Below the pieces are notes generated by a model. The model did not search any database, was not told where the DNA came from, and worked only from the letters and a program-made list of their open reading frames with translations. Shown here piece after piece: positions 35,753-43,547 of a DNA stretch of 64,000 bases. Made by a program: the position numbers and the translations under genes. This DNA comes from Bacillus sp. AFS029637 (GTDB lineage: Bacteria > Bacillota > Bacilli > Bacillales > Bacillaceae_G). The stretch's first letter is position 1; the number at the start of each line of letters is the position of its first letter. The stretch covers positions 54,530 to 118,529 of the forward strand of contig NZ_NUPZ01000035.1 in NCBI RefSeq assembly GCF_002584985.1, given 5' to 3'.

Positions 35753-36334
35753 ATGACAAAGAATTTACAAACATCGCAGCACATTGTAGAGGCGTCATTT
35801 AAACTGATGGCAGAGCACGGTATTGAGAAAATGAGCCTTTCCATGATTGCGAAAGAGGTAGGGATTTCAAAACCGGCTATTTATTATCATTTTCCTTCTA
35901 AAGAAGCGTTAGTAGACTTTTTATTTGAGGAGATTTTTTCTGGGTATCAATTTGTGAGTTACTTCGATAAAGACCAATATACGAAAGAAAACTTTGAAGA
36001 AAAGTTGATTGCAGATGGCTTACAAATGTTGTCTGAGTATAAAGGCCAAGAAGGTATATTACGCGTTATAAATGAATTTATCGTAAGTGCGACGCGAAAC
36101 GAAAAGTATCAGAAACGCCTATTTGAAATACAAGAGGAGTTTTTAAATGGATTCCACGATTTATTGAAGAAAGGTGCGACACTTGACGTTGTGTCACAAC
36201 ATGCAACAGAAGAAAATGCTCATACGTTAGCGCTCGTTATTGATAATATGAGTAATTACATATTAATAGGATTCGATTTAAAATATAAAGAAATTTGGAT
36301 TCAAAATGTGAAAAACGTAATGAAGGGGGAATAA
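35753..36334 (+). CDS. TetR-family transcriptional regulator
   Basis: A 193-aa TetR protein. The N-terminal helix-turn-helix is clear (MSLSMIAKEVGISKPAIYYHFPSKEALVDFLF, about residues 25-55), followed by a helical ligand domain. ATG 35753 follows GTGAGG; an in-frame GTG at 35741 is less likely. It is preceded by the palindrome at 35717-35730. The gene it should control, immediately downstream, is destroyed by the bcr1-like element. Confidence 0.9.
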   Translation: MTKNLQTSQHIVEASFKLMAEHGIEKMSLSMIAKEVGISKPAIYYHFPSKEALVDFLFEEIFSGYQFVSYFDKDQYTKENFEEKLIADGLQMLSEYKGQEGILRVINEFIVSATRNEKYQKRLFEIQEEFLNGFHDLLKKGATLDVVSQHATEENAHTLALVIDNMSNYILIGFDLKYKEIWIQNVKNVMKGE

Positions 36335-36336
36335 AG

Positions 36337-36390
36337 TTGAAAATGAAGAAAAACTGGTGGCTCGGTTTTCTTGGGTTTGTCCCGCATTAA
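36337..36390 (+). pseudogene. Gene fragment cut by the bcr1-like element
   Basis: Starting at TTG 36337 or ATG 36343, two nt after the TetR stop and with AAGGGGGA as ribosome site, the frame reads MKKNWWLGFLGF. It then runs into the repeat element and stops at 36388. The start resembles small membrane proteins beginning MKKKWWLGFLGF, which commonly follow a TetR gene in Bacillus. The rest of the gene is missing downstream of the element. Confidence 0.6.
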
Positions 36391-36532
36391 CGGGCAGTAA
36401 GACTCCCACCTTAAAATTTGGCGAATGTGAGGAAGTTAGGTGGGAGATAACTGCCCGTAAAAGCCCGATTGGTGAGGGCTGATAATCAGTGGGAAATGGA
36501 CAAAACCCCACTGATTAAAGTTTCACTGTATT
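36376..36532 (+). repeat. bcr1 element, full-length copy of about 157 bp
   Basis: Left end TCCCGC. A long imperfect stem is formed by ACGGGCAGTAAGACTCCCAC and GTGGGAGATAACTGCCCGT. A second stem is AGCCCGATTGGTGAGGGCT, followed by an AATCAGTGGG / CCCCACTGATT pair. This is the structure described for bcr1 of the B. cereus group. It interrupts the gene fragment at 36337. The 248-nt gap 36391-36638 holds only this element and the promoter of the next gene. Confidence 0.87.
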
Positions 36533-36638
36533 CCTGAGAAAAAAGATAAAGAAGAATAAATATGAATTTTTTGTAAAGTTATGTAAAATATAACTTGAGA
36601 GTATTCATATATTAGATTACTAGATTTGGAGTGGTTAC

Positions 36639-37115
36639 ATGGATCCATTGAAAAATGAAATTCACCCTGACATGGTTAAGGTGTGGAAAGTTCGTGCTGT
36701 CATTGAAGAAGGAATTGGTATTCTCGTTATTTTAGCTTACCTTTTCCTCATGATAAAGTTTGATTGGTGGGCGTGGATTTTGTATGTAATGATTGGGCTA
36801 ACAGTTGTGTTCGCACCATTTTCGTACTTCGTATTCCCGAAACTACGTCAGCGTTATTATAGCTACCAACTGAACGAAGAAGAACTTGAAATTCAGCACG
36901 GTCTATTCGTTGTAAAACGTGTATTAGTACCGATGATTCGTGTACAGCACGTAACGATTGCACAAGGACCAATTATGAGAAAACATGGATTAGCAGAATT
37001 ACATATTTCAACAGCAGCAACGTCTCATAGCATTCCAGGGTTAACGATGTATGAAGCTGAAATGCTGAAAACGAAAATCGCAGAATTAGCGAAAGTGAGT
37101 GATGAGGATGTATAA
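36639..37115 (+). CDS. ydbS: YdbS-like bacterial PH domain membrane protein
   Basis: A 158-aa protein with two N-terminal transmembrane helices (about residues 25-68) and a bacterial PH (bPH2) domain, with the PMIRVQHVTIAQGPIMRKHGLAEL signature. It is the first gene of a ydbS-ydbT pair. In B. subtilis the pair has been linked to resistance against a circular bacteriocin. It ends within ydbT by an 8-nt overlap. A very similar pair lies at 43071-44958. Confidence 0.88.
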   Translation: MDPLKNEIHPDMVKVWKVRAVIEEGIGILVILAYLFLMIKFDWWAWILYVMIGLTVVFAPFSYFVFPKLRQRYYSYQLNEEELEIQHGLFVVKRVLVPMIRVQHVTIAQGPIMRKHGLAELHISTAATSHSIPGLTMYEAEMLKTKIAELAKVSDEDV

Positions 37116-38550
37116 GAGGCAGCATCCAATCACGATGTTATTAGAATTAAAAATAACAGATTTTATACCACTCATTATTTTCATGTTTAGCTTAAACGGA
37201 AAATTCCCGTTTTGGTATTTAATTCCCGCTGGATTTGGTTTACTTACCATTTTTTCAGCGTTTGAAAAATGGTATTACACAACATATTGGGTTGAAAATA
37301 ACGTATTGCATGTGAAACAAGGGCTTTTTGTGAAGAAGGAGAGCTACTTAAATAAAGAGCGTGTCCAAACAATTCATACAAGTTCTAACGTACTATATCA
37401 AATGCTCGGTTTAAAGAAAATACAAATCGAAACAGCTGGCGGAGGCGATGATGCAGAAGTGAGCTTAGCTGGTATTACGGAAGATGAAGCGAAGGAGCTT
37501 ATTTTCTTACTAAATGAGCCGACTCCAGAAGTGAAAGCAGAAGGAGCGTTAGACGAATCTACAGAACATGCAGTAGAAAAAGAAAGCATGACAGAGGAAA
37601 AACAAGCAACAGAATACAAGTTAACTTGGAAAGAAATTTTATTAGCGTCTATTACATCTGGTCAGTTTGGATTATTATTCTCTTTAATCTTTTTCGTTTA
37701 TAACCAAGTAGATGAGTACATTCCGAAATGGATCAAAAATAGCGTAGAATCTTATGTAATGGAACACGATATATACGGCTGGATTTACATGGTAGCTATT
37801 TTACTAGTCGTTTCTTGGATTATATCCACAATCGGTTATGCGTTAAAACATGGGGATTTCACAGTGAATCGAAGACATGATGAAGTCCGCATTTCGCAAG
37901 GATTACTCGAAAAAAAAGAACTCGTACTAAAGTTACATCGTATTCAAGGTATTACGATAAAAGAAAGTATTTTACGCCAACCATTCGGTTATTGTGCTGT
38001 GCAAGTAGAAGTCATTCAAAGTGAGGGGAAAGAGGAAAAAGTTACACTGCATCCGATCATTCGAAAAGATCGCGTGCAACAGTTACTCGCCCATTTACAA
38101 TTACCATATGAACTGCATGCCAACATGATTCCATTACCAAAAGCAGCACTACGCCGTTACTTAATTGATAGTTTCATCTTTTTCGCCATGCTAGCAATCC
38201 CGCTTACGGGAATAAGCATATACTTTGAAAAGTATTTTATCATGTGGGCATTACTACCGCTCGCGATCCTCATCTTTACACTTGGATACGCAACGTTTAA
38301 AACAAATGGTTACAGTGTAAACGGAGAACAAATTACAATTGTACATCGTAGTATTGGAAAACATACAGGACTTGTAAGAAGAAGGCACGTCCAATCAATT
38401 GAAAAAACACAATCATATTTCCAGCGCCGCGCAAATTTATGTACGTATAAGTTTTCTAGTGCGTCATCGGAGTATAAATTAGAGCATACGAGAGTAGAAG
38501 ATGCGGAGAGAATGCAGGATTGGTATAAGAAGAGAATAAGTGAGGAGTAA
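37108..38550 (+). CDS. ydbT: YdbT-like bacterial PH domain membrane protein
   Basis: A 480-aa membrane protein with two or three bPH2 domains separated by transmembrane pairs: hydrophobic segments near residues 20-65, 180-205, 225-250 and 360-400. Repeated NKERVQTI and LHRIQGI motifs mark the PH units. ATG 37108 (MYKRQHPI) overlaps ydbS by 8 nt; GTG 37099 and ATG 37102 are alternative starts. A terminator follows at 38557-38589. Confidence 0.87.
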   Translation: MYKRQHPITMLLELKITDFIPLIIFMFSLNGKFPFWYLIPAGFGLLTIFSAFEKWYYTTYWVENNVLHVKQGLFVKKESYLNKERVQTIHTSSNVLYQMLGLKKIQIETAGGGDDAEVSLAGITEDEAKELIFLLNEPTPEVKAEGALDESTEHAVEKESMTEEKQATEYKLTWKEILLASITSGQFGLLFSLIFFVYNQVDEYIPKWIKNSVESYVMEHDIYGWIYMVAILLVVSWIISTIGYALKHGDFTVNRRHDEVRISQGLLEKKELVLKLHRIQGITIKESILRQPFGYCAVQVEVIQSEGKEEKVTLHPIIRKDRVQQLLAHLQLPYELHANMIPLPKAALRRYLIDSFIFFAMLAIPLTGISIYFEKYFIMWALLPLAILIFTLGYATFKTNGYSVNGEQITIVHRSIGKHTGLVRRRHVQSIEKTQSYFQRRANLCTYKFSSASSEYKLEHTRVEDAERMQDWYKKRISEE

Positions 38551-38556
38551 TTTGAG

Positions 38557-38589
38557 AAGGCTTGCCTATTATAAAAGGCAGGCTTTTTT
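38557..38589 (+). terminator. Terminator of the first ydbS-ydbT pair
   Basis: AAGGCTTGCCT / AGGCAGGCTT with a G-T pair, then TTTTTT. Confidence 0.85.
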
Positions 38590-38777
38590 GTTATAGAAAA
38601 ATCAGTGGTTTACATTTGAACTAGTTTTTTCTTGGTTTCATCTATATGTTAGTACAAATACAGCACACATGTATCAATACGTATTAAAAAGGTAGTCTGT
38701 TTCTATTTAAGGGAATTTTGTGGAATTTTTGATATAAATGGTATAATGATATAGAACTATTTTTTAGGAGGTTGTAT

Positions 38778-39431
38778 ATGATAAGTCAATTGAAAAGAGA
38801 AGCACTGGATGCATTAAAAGGAAAATGGGGATTAGCGGTAGGGGCAACCTTATTACTTGGAATCCTCATTGGAGCTGCTAATATGCTATTCACAGGTATT
38901 TTCTCGATATTTTGGGGTTGGGAAGAAGCAAGGGAGTCGTTTACAGTAAGTATTATTGCAATGCTTATTATCGGTCCATTAACAGTAGGTGCCTATTATC
39001 TCGTTTTACATGTAATCCGTAGAGATAATGCTCGTATTGGTCATTTATTTAGATGGTTTAGCGATGGCAGTAAATTTATGAAGGCATTTTTAACATATTT
39101 ACTAATGTACGTATACTTGATTTTATGGACATTACTTCTTATTATTCCGGGAATTATTAAATCATTTTCTTATGCTATGACGTACTTTATTTTGAATGAT
39201 CATCCAGAATACACAGCGAATCAAGCAATTACTGAAAGTCGCCGTATGATGAATGGACATAAAATGGATTACTTTTTACTATGCTTAAGCTTCATTGGCT
39301 GGTTCATTTTAAGTATTCTTACTATAGGAATCGGTTTCTTATGGTTAGTACCTTATTTCTACTCGACATCGGCAGCATTTTATGAAGAGATTTCAAAAGA
39401 ATATTATAAAAAAGAAGATACTACTTTCTAA
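38778..39431 (+). CDS. DUF975 family integral membrane protein
   Basis: A 217-aa protein with five or six transmembrane helices (about residues 20-50, 60-85, 110-150, 170-205). The N-terminal REALDALKGKWGLAVG segment, the LLLIIPGIIKSFSYAMTYF core and a following Asn-Asp-His-Pro loop are typical of the DUF975 family. The function is unknown. ATG 38778 follows TAGGAGG; the TTG six nt upstream is part of the site. It is monocistronic with its own terminator. Confidence 0.87.
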   Translation: MISQLKREALDALKGKWGLAVGATLLLGILIGAANMLFTGIFSIFWGWEEARESFTVSIIAMLIIGPLTVGAYYLVLHVIRRDNARIGHLFRWFSDGSKFMKAFLTYLLMYVYLILWTLLLIIPGIIKSFSYAMTYFILNDHPEYTANQAITESRRMMNGHKMDYFLLCLSFIGWFILSILTIGIGFLWLVPYFYSTSAAFYEEISKEYYKKEDTTF

Positions 39432-39434
39432 TAA

Positions 39435-39490
39435 AAAACCTAAACCATCTACCCTAAAAAATATAGGGAGCAGATGGTTTAGGTTTTTTT
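39435..39490 (+). terminator. Terminator of the DUF975 gene
   Basis: AAAACCTAAACCATCT / AGATGGTTTAGGTTTTTT, a 16-bp stem with a partly paired 21-nt loop and a T-run. Confidence 0.9.
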
Positions 39491-39594
39491 TATATAGAAA
39501 TTCTTCCATCTATATTTTAGTATAGGCAGTTATTTTCTTATATGAAAATGATAGGAAATAATGAATAATATAGGTAAAGAAAAAGGTGAGGTGA

Positions 39595-40038
39595 ATGAGA
39601 GTGAGCAAATTTTTAATTCCGTACTCATTTTCTATATTAAGTTTCTTTATTTCAGCAATGGCACTTGATTTATATGATAGGATGGGAAAAAGTGATGAGA
39701 TGACTTCGCCGAACATAATTGGAAAGGTAATTCAATCTACTTCGCAAATGGGAGTCCTTACATTGTATTTCGGAGTACCTATTATTTTAGGTGGATGTCT
39801 TCTTGGTGAGCTATTGTTTAGAGGTATCATTTTACGATTTAAATTAAGCTATATTATATCTTTATTATTATATCTACTTTTAGCTTTTAGTATTGTTTCC
39901 GTAACGGTAGGGCTTCCAACTATATATGAAGTTTCTAATATCTTTTTCATGGCGATAACTATGATTTGCGCTGTTATATTCTTTGTGGGCCGGAATATAT
40001 GGGAGAAAAAAGAAGTTAACAAGGCGTTGGCAAAATGA
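39595..40038 (+). CDS. Hypothetical four-pass membrane protein, 147 aa
   Basis: A 147-aa protein with four hydrophobic segments (about residues 8-25, 55-75, 83-105, 115-137). A central VPIILGGCLLGELLFR motif is shared with the minus-strand gene at 40360-40758 (IPVLIGCLLGEFCYR), so the two are distant paralogues. ATG 39595 follows AGGTGAGGTG. It overlaps the next gene by 4 nt (ATGA), indicating coupling. I do not recognise the family. Confidence 0.75.
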   Translation: MRVSKFLIPYSFSILSFFISAMALDLYDRMGKSDEMTSPNIIGKVIQSTSQMGVLTLYFGVPIILGGCLLGELLFRGIILRFKLSYIISLLLYLLLAFSIVSVTVGLPTIYEVSNIFFMAITMICAVIFFVGRNIWEKKEVNKALAK

Positions 40039-40298
40039 AATACACTTGTTCATGCTGCGGGTATAGAACATTAGAAGAAGAACCAGGTACATATGAAATT
40101 TGCAGTATATGTTATTGGGAAGATGATGAGGTACAGTTTAACGATCCTGACTTCGAAGGCGGGGCAAATGAAGCTTCGTTAAGACAAGCGCAGAAAAATT
40201 TCATTGCGTTCGGTGCTTGCGAGGAATGTTGTGTTGGATCAGTTAGAAAACCGACTAGTGAAGATGTGAAGGATGCGAGTTGGAAGCAAATTTGTTAA
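40035..40298 (+). CDS. CPCC-type cysteine-rich small protein
   Basis: An 87-aa protein with six N-terminal and two later Cys. CSCCGYRTL and ICSICYWEDDEVQ form a likely zinc knuckle, and a second CEECC cluster lies at about residues 71-75. The sequence GYRTLEEEPGTYEICSICYW is typical of the CPCC/cysteine-rich family seen in bacterial hypothetical and immunity-type proteins. It is translationally coupled to the preceding membrane gene. The role is unknown. Confidence 0.82.
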   Translation: MKYTCSCCGYRTLEEEPGTYEICSICYWEDDEVQFNDPDFEGGANEASLRQAQKNFIAFGACEECCVGSVRKPTSEDVKDASWKQIC

Positions 40299-40301
40299 GT
40301 A

Positions 40302-40339
40302 AAATGTTATTCCTCAGTTCAACAGGAGGAATAACATTT
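40302..40339. terminator. Terminator between the CPCC gene and the convergent membrane gene
   Basis: A perfect 14-bp stem (AAATGTTATTCCTC / GAGGAATAACATTT) with a 10-nt loop and a T-run on the plus strand. Confidence 0.88.
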
Positions 40340-40359
40340 TTTATGCAATGATGAAAGAA

Positions 40360-40758
40360 TTAGCGCCGTCTTATAAAGTAAAATAATAAAGATGATAACG
40401 TAATAGGAAGGCCGGTTTCCAAAAAGGCTTTTAAATGAAAGGATAGAAAATCTCTGTCGTTAAACCACATAAAGAATAAATGATTGTAGGAAATACCTAA
40501 CAGTATAAATACAGGAATTCCGATTTTTAATTCGTGACTTCTTTTTATTTTTCTATAACAAAATTCACCTAATAAACAACCGATAAGAACAGGAATGCTT
40601 CCAAGAATTGAAAACATAATAATAGATACCCAAATGGGTCCCCATGAATCTGCATAATTTGGATCTCGTGCATACTGTAAAATATTTATAACAATAGAGA
40701 AAACTAGTAAACATGCTATATAGCTAACAGTAAATTTCTTCAATAGAATCCCCCGCAC
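40360..40758 (-). CDS. Hypothetical membrane protein, 132 aa
   Basis: A 132-aa protein with an N-terminal hydrophobic anchor (residues 8-27) and three more segments (about 40-62, 75-95, 105-127). The LIGCLLGEFCYRKIKR motif aligns with the gene at 39595-40038. ATG 40758 is the start, but the upstream ribosome site is weak (GGTGCGGGGG). The converging arrangement around the CPCC gene suggests a small duplicated cassette. Confidence 0.7.
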   Translation of the reverse strand: MRGILLKKFTVSYIACLLVFSIVINILQYARDPNYADSWGPIWVSIIMFSILGSIPVLIGCLLGEFCYRKIKRSHELKIGIPVFILLGISYNHLFFMWFNDRDFLSFHLKAFLETGLPITLSSLLFYFIRRR

Positions 40759-41098
40759 CTATGTAAAATAATATAAAAAAGACAGTTAGCAATCGTACTA
40801 GATACAAATTATAAGGAAAGATGAAGATATTCCTGTATGTGATTATATCAAAGGAATGATGAAAATTAGAAGATATATAGTGTGATTTTAAGTTTACTTT
40901 AATTAGTAGACTTTTTTATTTGCTTTTGTTTCGTGTACGATTGGGATACTTGTCAACTTGATGGAAATGAGACTGGATTCCCTACACGTTTTTTAATAAG
41001 GGTGCTTATTGATGCTAAAGATCGGACCTTATCGTACCTAAAAATGTAGATAGAGGAAAAATAATGTAAAAAAACTATTGTATGTTTAAAAACCTTAT

Positions 41099-41176
41099 GT
41101 TACATTTGTGTTACAGAAAAGTTACGGACTGTGACTTATGTTACGGTTTGTTTTCTGTTGTTTTTCGGTATGTTAC
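41099..41176. repeat. Cluster of five GTTAC repeats in a 696-nt gene-poor gap
   Basis: GTTAC at 41099, 41110, 41121, 41140 and 41172; the first three are exactly 11 nt apart, about one helical turn. The gap 40759-41454 otherwise contains the lipoprotein promoter region. A 76-codon minus-strand ORF (41136-41366) covers part of it but has no ribosome site. Confidence 0.4.
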
Positions 41177-41454
41177 GAATTGTAGTTCGTATTCCAACTA
41201 AAAATGATTTTTTATGTGTATAAAAGTGTGTGTAGTAACGAGCCTGAGTGAGAGCTTTACGCGCATTATTAAAATTCCTTTCTGTCTGAAAAGAAGAAGA
41301 CTGCCAACTATTTAGGAGTTTTACATAATGATAGCAAATGAAGTGTACTTCCTTTCCCACACACAAAGTACATATTTCCTTTCAGTCTAATTGCTACACA
41401 GACTTTTATACATATGAAATTATTGTTTTAGGGGATATATAGGAGGAGAAAAAA

Positions 41455-42450
41455 ATGAAAAAATTATTAGCAGTAATGGGACTTACATTTTTAATGTTAG
41501 CTGGATGTAGTAATGGGGATTTTGAAAAAGCAGTGGATGAGGGAAATACTGCACTAACGAATAAAGAATATAAAACAGCCTTATCATCATTTGAAAAGGC
41601 ACTAGATGAGAAAAAAGATGATTCAGATGTAAAAGTGCTTGTAGAACAAACGAAAGCAATGATTGAAGCAATGAAACTAAAAGAAGAAACAAAAGTAGAA
41701 GAATCTATTCAATCATTTGAAAAAGTAGAAAGCGTGAAGAATGGAAGTACTACGCTTGTAAAGCAAGCGAAGGAAGAACGCACGGCTTTACTAGCTATTG
41801 TAGAAACAAAAAAGAAATATAGTGAACAACTGGTGAAGAGCGAAGAGTTAATAAGTAAGAAAAATTATACAGAAGCGAAAGAGTTATTAACGAAGCTAGT
41901 TTCAGAAACGAAAGATAACAAGAGCCTTGAAGAATATAATAAAAAAGCCGCAGGATTAATCACGAAAATTGATGAAGAAGAAAAAAATGCAAAGAATGAA
42001 ACAGTAGCAACGAAAACAGAAAAAACGAATACAGTACCGGCTCAAAAGGTAGCGACAGAAAAGTCACAAAAAGTAGCAACAGAGAATAATCAAAAGGCTG
42101 GGACAGACAAAAATCAAAAAGCAACGACAGAGAATAATCAAAAGGTAGAAGCAGATAAGACTCAAAAAGTAACGACAGAAAATAATAAAAAGGTAGAAAC
42201 AGATACGACTCAAAAAGTAGAGACAGGAAAAACGCAAGATGACTTTACTTTTGAGAAAGCGAAAGCATATATCAAAAATGAGTATAATGAAGAATATAAT
42301 TACACGTTAGAGGATACGAAAGTAGAGAATGGAAAGAAATATTATCAAATTAGAGTGCGTACGACATATAAAATAGAAGGCGCAGCTGGATCAGGATTTA
42401 CTGGCGTATTCAAAGTATTCGAAGACGGTACAATTATTGAAATGCACTAA
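41455..42450 (+). CDS. Lipoprotein with helical N-terminus and octapeptide repeats
   Basis: A 331-aa lipoprotein. The signal peptide has lipobox LAGC with Cys at residue 18. The lysine-rich helical region (20-190) contains two TPR-like stretches. It is followed by eight tandem 8-residue repeats, consensus QKV-T-ENN (residues 197-260), and a C-terminal alpha-beta domain (about 265-331) ending GVFKVFEDGTIIEMH. The repeats should form an extended, charged, wall-spanning linker that presents the C-terminal domain. ATG 41455 follows AGGAGGAG. The function is unknown. Confidence 0.82.
   Translation: MKKLLAVMGLTFLMLAGCSNGDFEKAVDEGNTALTNKEYKTALSSFEKALDEKKDDSDVKVLVEQTKAMIEAMKLKEETKVEESIQSFEKVESVKNGSTTLVKQAKEERTALLAIVETKKKYSEQLVKSEELISKKNYTEAKELLTKLVSETKDNKSLEEYNKKAAGLITKIDEEEKNAKNETVATKTEKTNTVPAQKVATEKSQKVATENNQKAGTDKNQKATTENNQKVEADKTQKVTTENNKKVETDTTQKVETGKTQDDFTFEKAKAYIKNEYNEEYNYTLEDTKVENGKKYYQIRVRTTYKIEGAAGSGFTGVFKVFEDGTIIEMH
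42043..42234 (+). repeat. Eight tandem 24-nt repeats in the lipoprotein gene
   Basis: Encoded units: QKVATEKS, QKVATENN, QKAGTDKN, QKATTENN, QKVEADKT, QKVTTENN, KKVETDTT, QKVETGKT. The period is 24 nt and the frame is kept, so the copy number could vary between strains by slippage. Confidence 0.9.
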
Positions 42451-42457
42451 ATGGATG

Positions 42458-42494
42458 AAAAGGTATCCTCAAAGTATGTGAGGATACCTTTTTT
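42458..42494 (+). terminator. Terminator of the lipoprotein gene
   Basis: AAAGGTATCCTC / GAGGATACCTTT, 12-bp stem, then TTT. A second small hairpin, GCATCTAG/CTAGATGC, follows at about 42508-42531. Confidence 0.88.
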
Positions 42495-42698
42495 GCATAA
42501 AAAAAAGCATCTAGCAAAAGAACTAGATGCAAATAAAAACACAAAGGAAGACAAAATTCTTCCCTTTTCCCGTAAGTAATTATATCAAAAAAATTATAAA
42601 AAACTAGCTTTATTTTTAATATAATTGATGTGTGAGGCTATGAAAGTATAAGATTACACTGTTTTCGTAGTGTTTTGTTAGAAAAAGGAGTTGTATAA

Positions 42699-42995
42699 AT
42701 GATTAATTTCAAACCAGAAAATTTGAACCAACTATTCAAAGTGATGCTGATTAATGCAAATAAATCGTATGATACGATTAAAGATTATGAATGCACAGGA
42801 GAAGCGGTAGTATTCTGTGTAGGCTTTGAGCATGTTGATGTTTCTCTTATGATTATAGATATGTTAGGAAGATCGGCTTCTAGATTTAACATTTTGCCAT
42901 ATGCTCGTCCTAATACGAATGAGATAGATTATATTCAGTTTCAAGTGTATTCGATTAATGAAGGGAATTTCAAAGAAATGCTCGATACGATGTGA
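42699..42995 (+). CDS. Hypothetical protein, 98 aa
   Basis: A 98-aa soluble protein with no recognisable motif. It has alternating hydrophobic strands (AVVFCVGFEHVDVSLMII) and a helical N-terminus (NLNQLFKVMLINANKSYD). ATG 42699 follows AAAAGGAG. It stands alone between the lipoprotein gene and the second ydbS, with no shared strand-coupling. Confidence 0.7.
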   Translation: MINFKPENLNQLFKVMLINANKSYDTIKDYECTGEAVVFCVGFEHVDVSLMIIDMLGRSASRFNILPYARPNTNEIDYIQFQVYSINEGNFKEMLDTM

Positions 42996-43070
42996 AGAAA
43001 CTATAATTTTACAAAAATGTATATAACAACTAATATATAATTAATAAATTCATATAATTGGAGTGATGAG

Positions 43071-43547
43071 ATGCAGCCGTTAGAAAGGGAGATTCATGCT
43101 AATATGCTGAAAGTGTGGAGGGTTCACGCTTTAATTGGGGCAGCAGTTATACTAGCAGTTGTAATTGCGTATTTCTTTTTTATGATCAACTTTAATTGGT
43201 GGGGATGGTTGTTTGGATTGTTAGTAACAGGTGCTATTACATTTATCCCACTTGATTATTTCGTATTTCCAAATTTACGTCAGTGCTATTATAGTTATAG
43301 ATTAAATGAAGAAGAGATTGAGATTCAAAAGGGAATGTTTGTGGTTAAGCGTGTGCTCATTCCGATGATTCGTGTACAGCACGTAACGATTGAACAAGGA
43401 CCGATTATGAGAAAGTATAATTTAGCAGAATTACACATTTCAACAGCGGCAACTTCTCATAGTATTCCAGGTTTAACGAAAGAAGAAGCAGAGCAGCTGA
43501 AAAGACAAATTGGAGAACTTGCGAAAGTGAGTGATGAGGATGTATAA
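43071..43547 (+). CDS. YdbS-like bacterial PH domain protein, second copy
   Basis: A 158-aa paralogue of the protein at 36639-37115: same length, same two-helix N-terminus, and a near-identical PMIRVQHVTIEQGPIMRKYNLAEL signature. ATG 43071 follows GGAGTGATGAG. It overlaps its ydbT partner by 8 nt exactly as in the first pair. Confidence 0.87.
   Translation: MQPLEREIHANMLKVWRVHALIGAAVILAVVIAYFFFMINFNWWGWLFGLLVTGAITFIPLDYFVFPNLRQCYYSYRLNEEEIEIQKGMFVVKRVLIPMIRVQHVTIEQGPIMRKYNLAELHISTAATSHSIPGLTKEEAEQLKRQIGELAKVSDEDV

Noticed and set aside
40920-41049. Possible transposase or gene remnant (open in two frames, one ending LSYLKM)
   Set aside because: Two overlapping frames are equally open and neither matches a family I know, so it is not supported as a relic.
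41136-41366. A 76-codon minus-strand ORF
   Set aside because: No ribosome site, no recognisable domain, and it crosses the GTTAC repeats.
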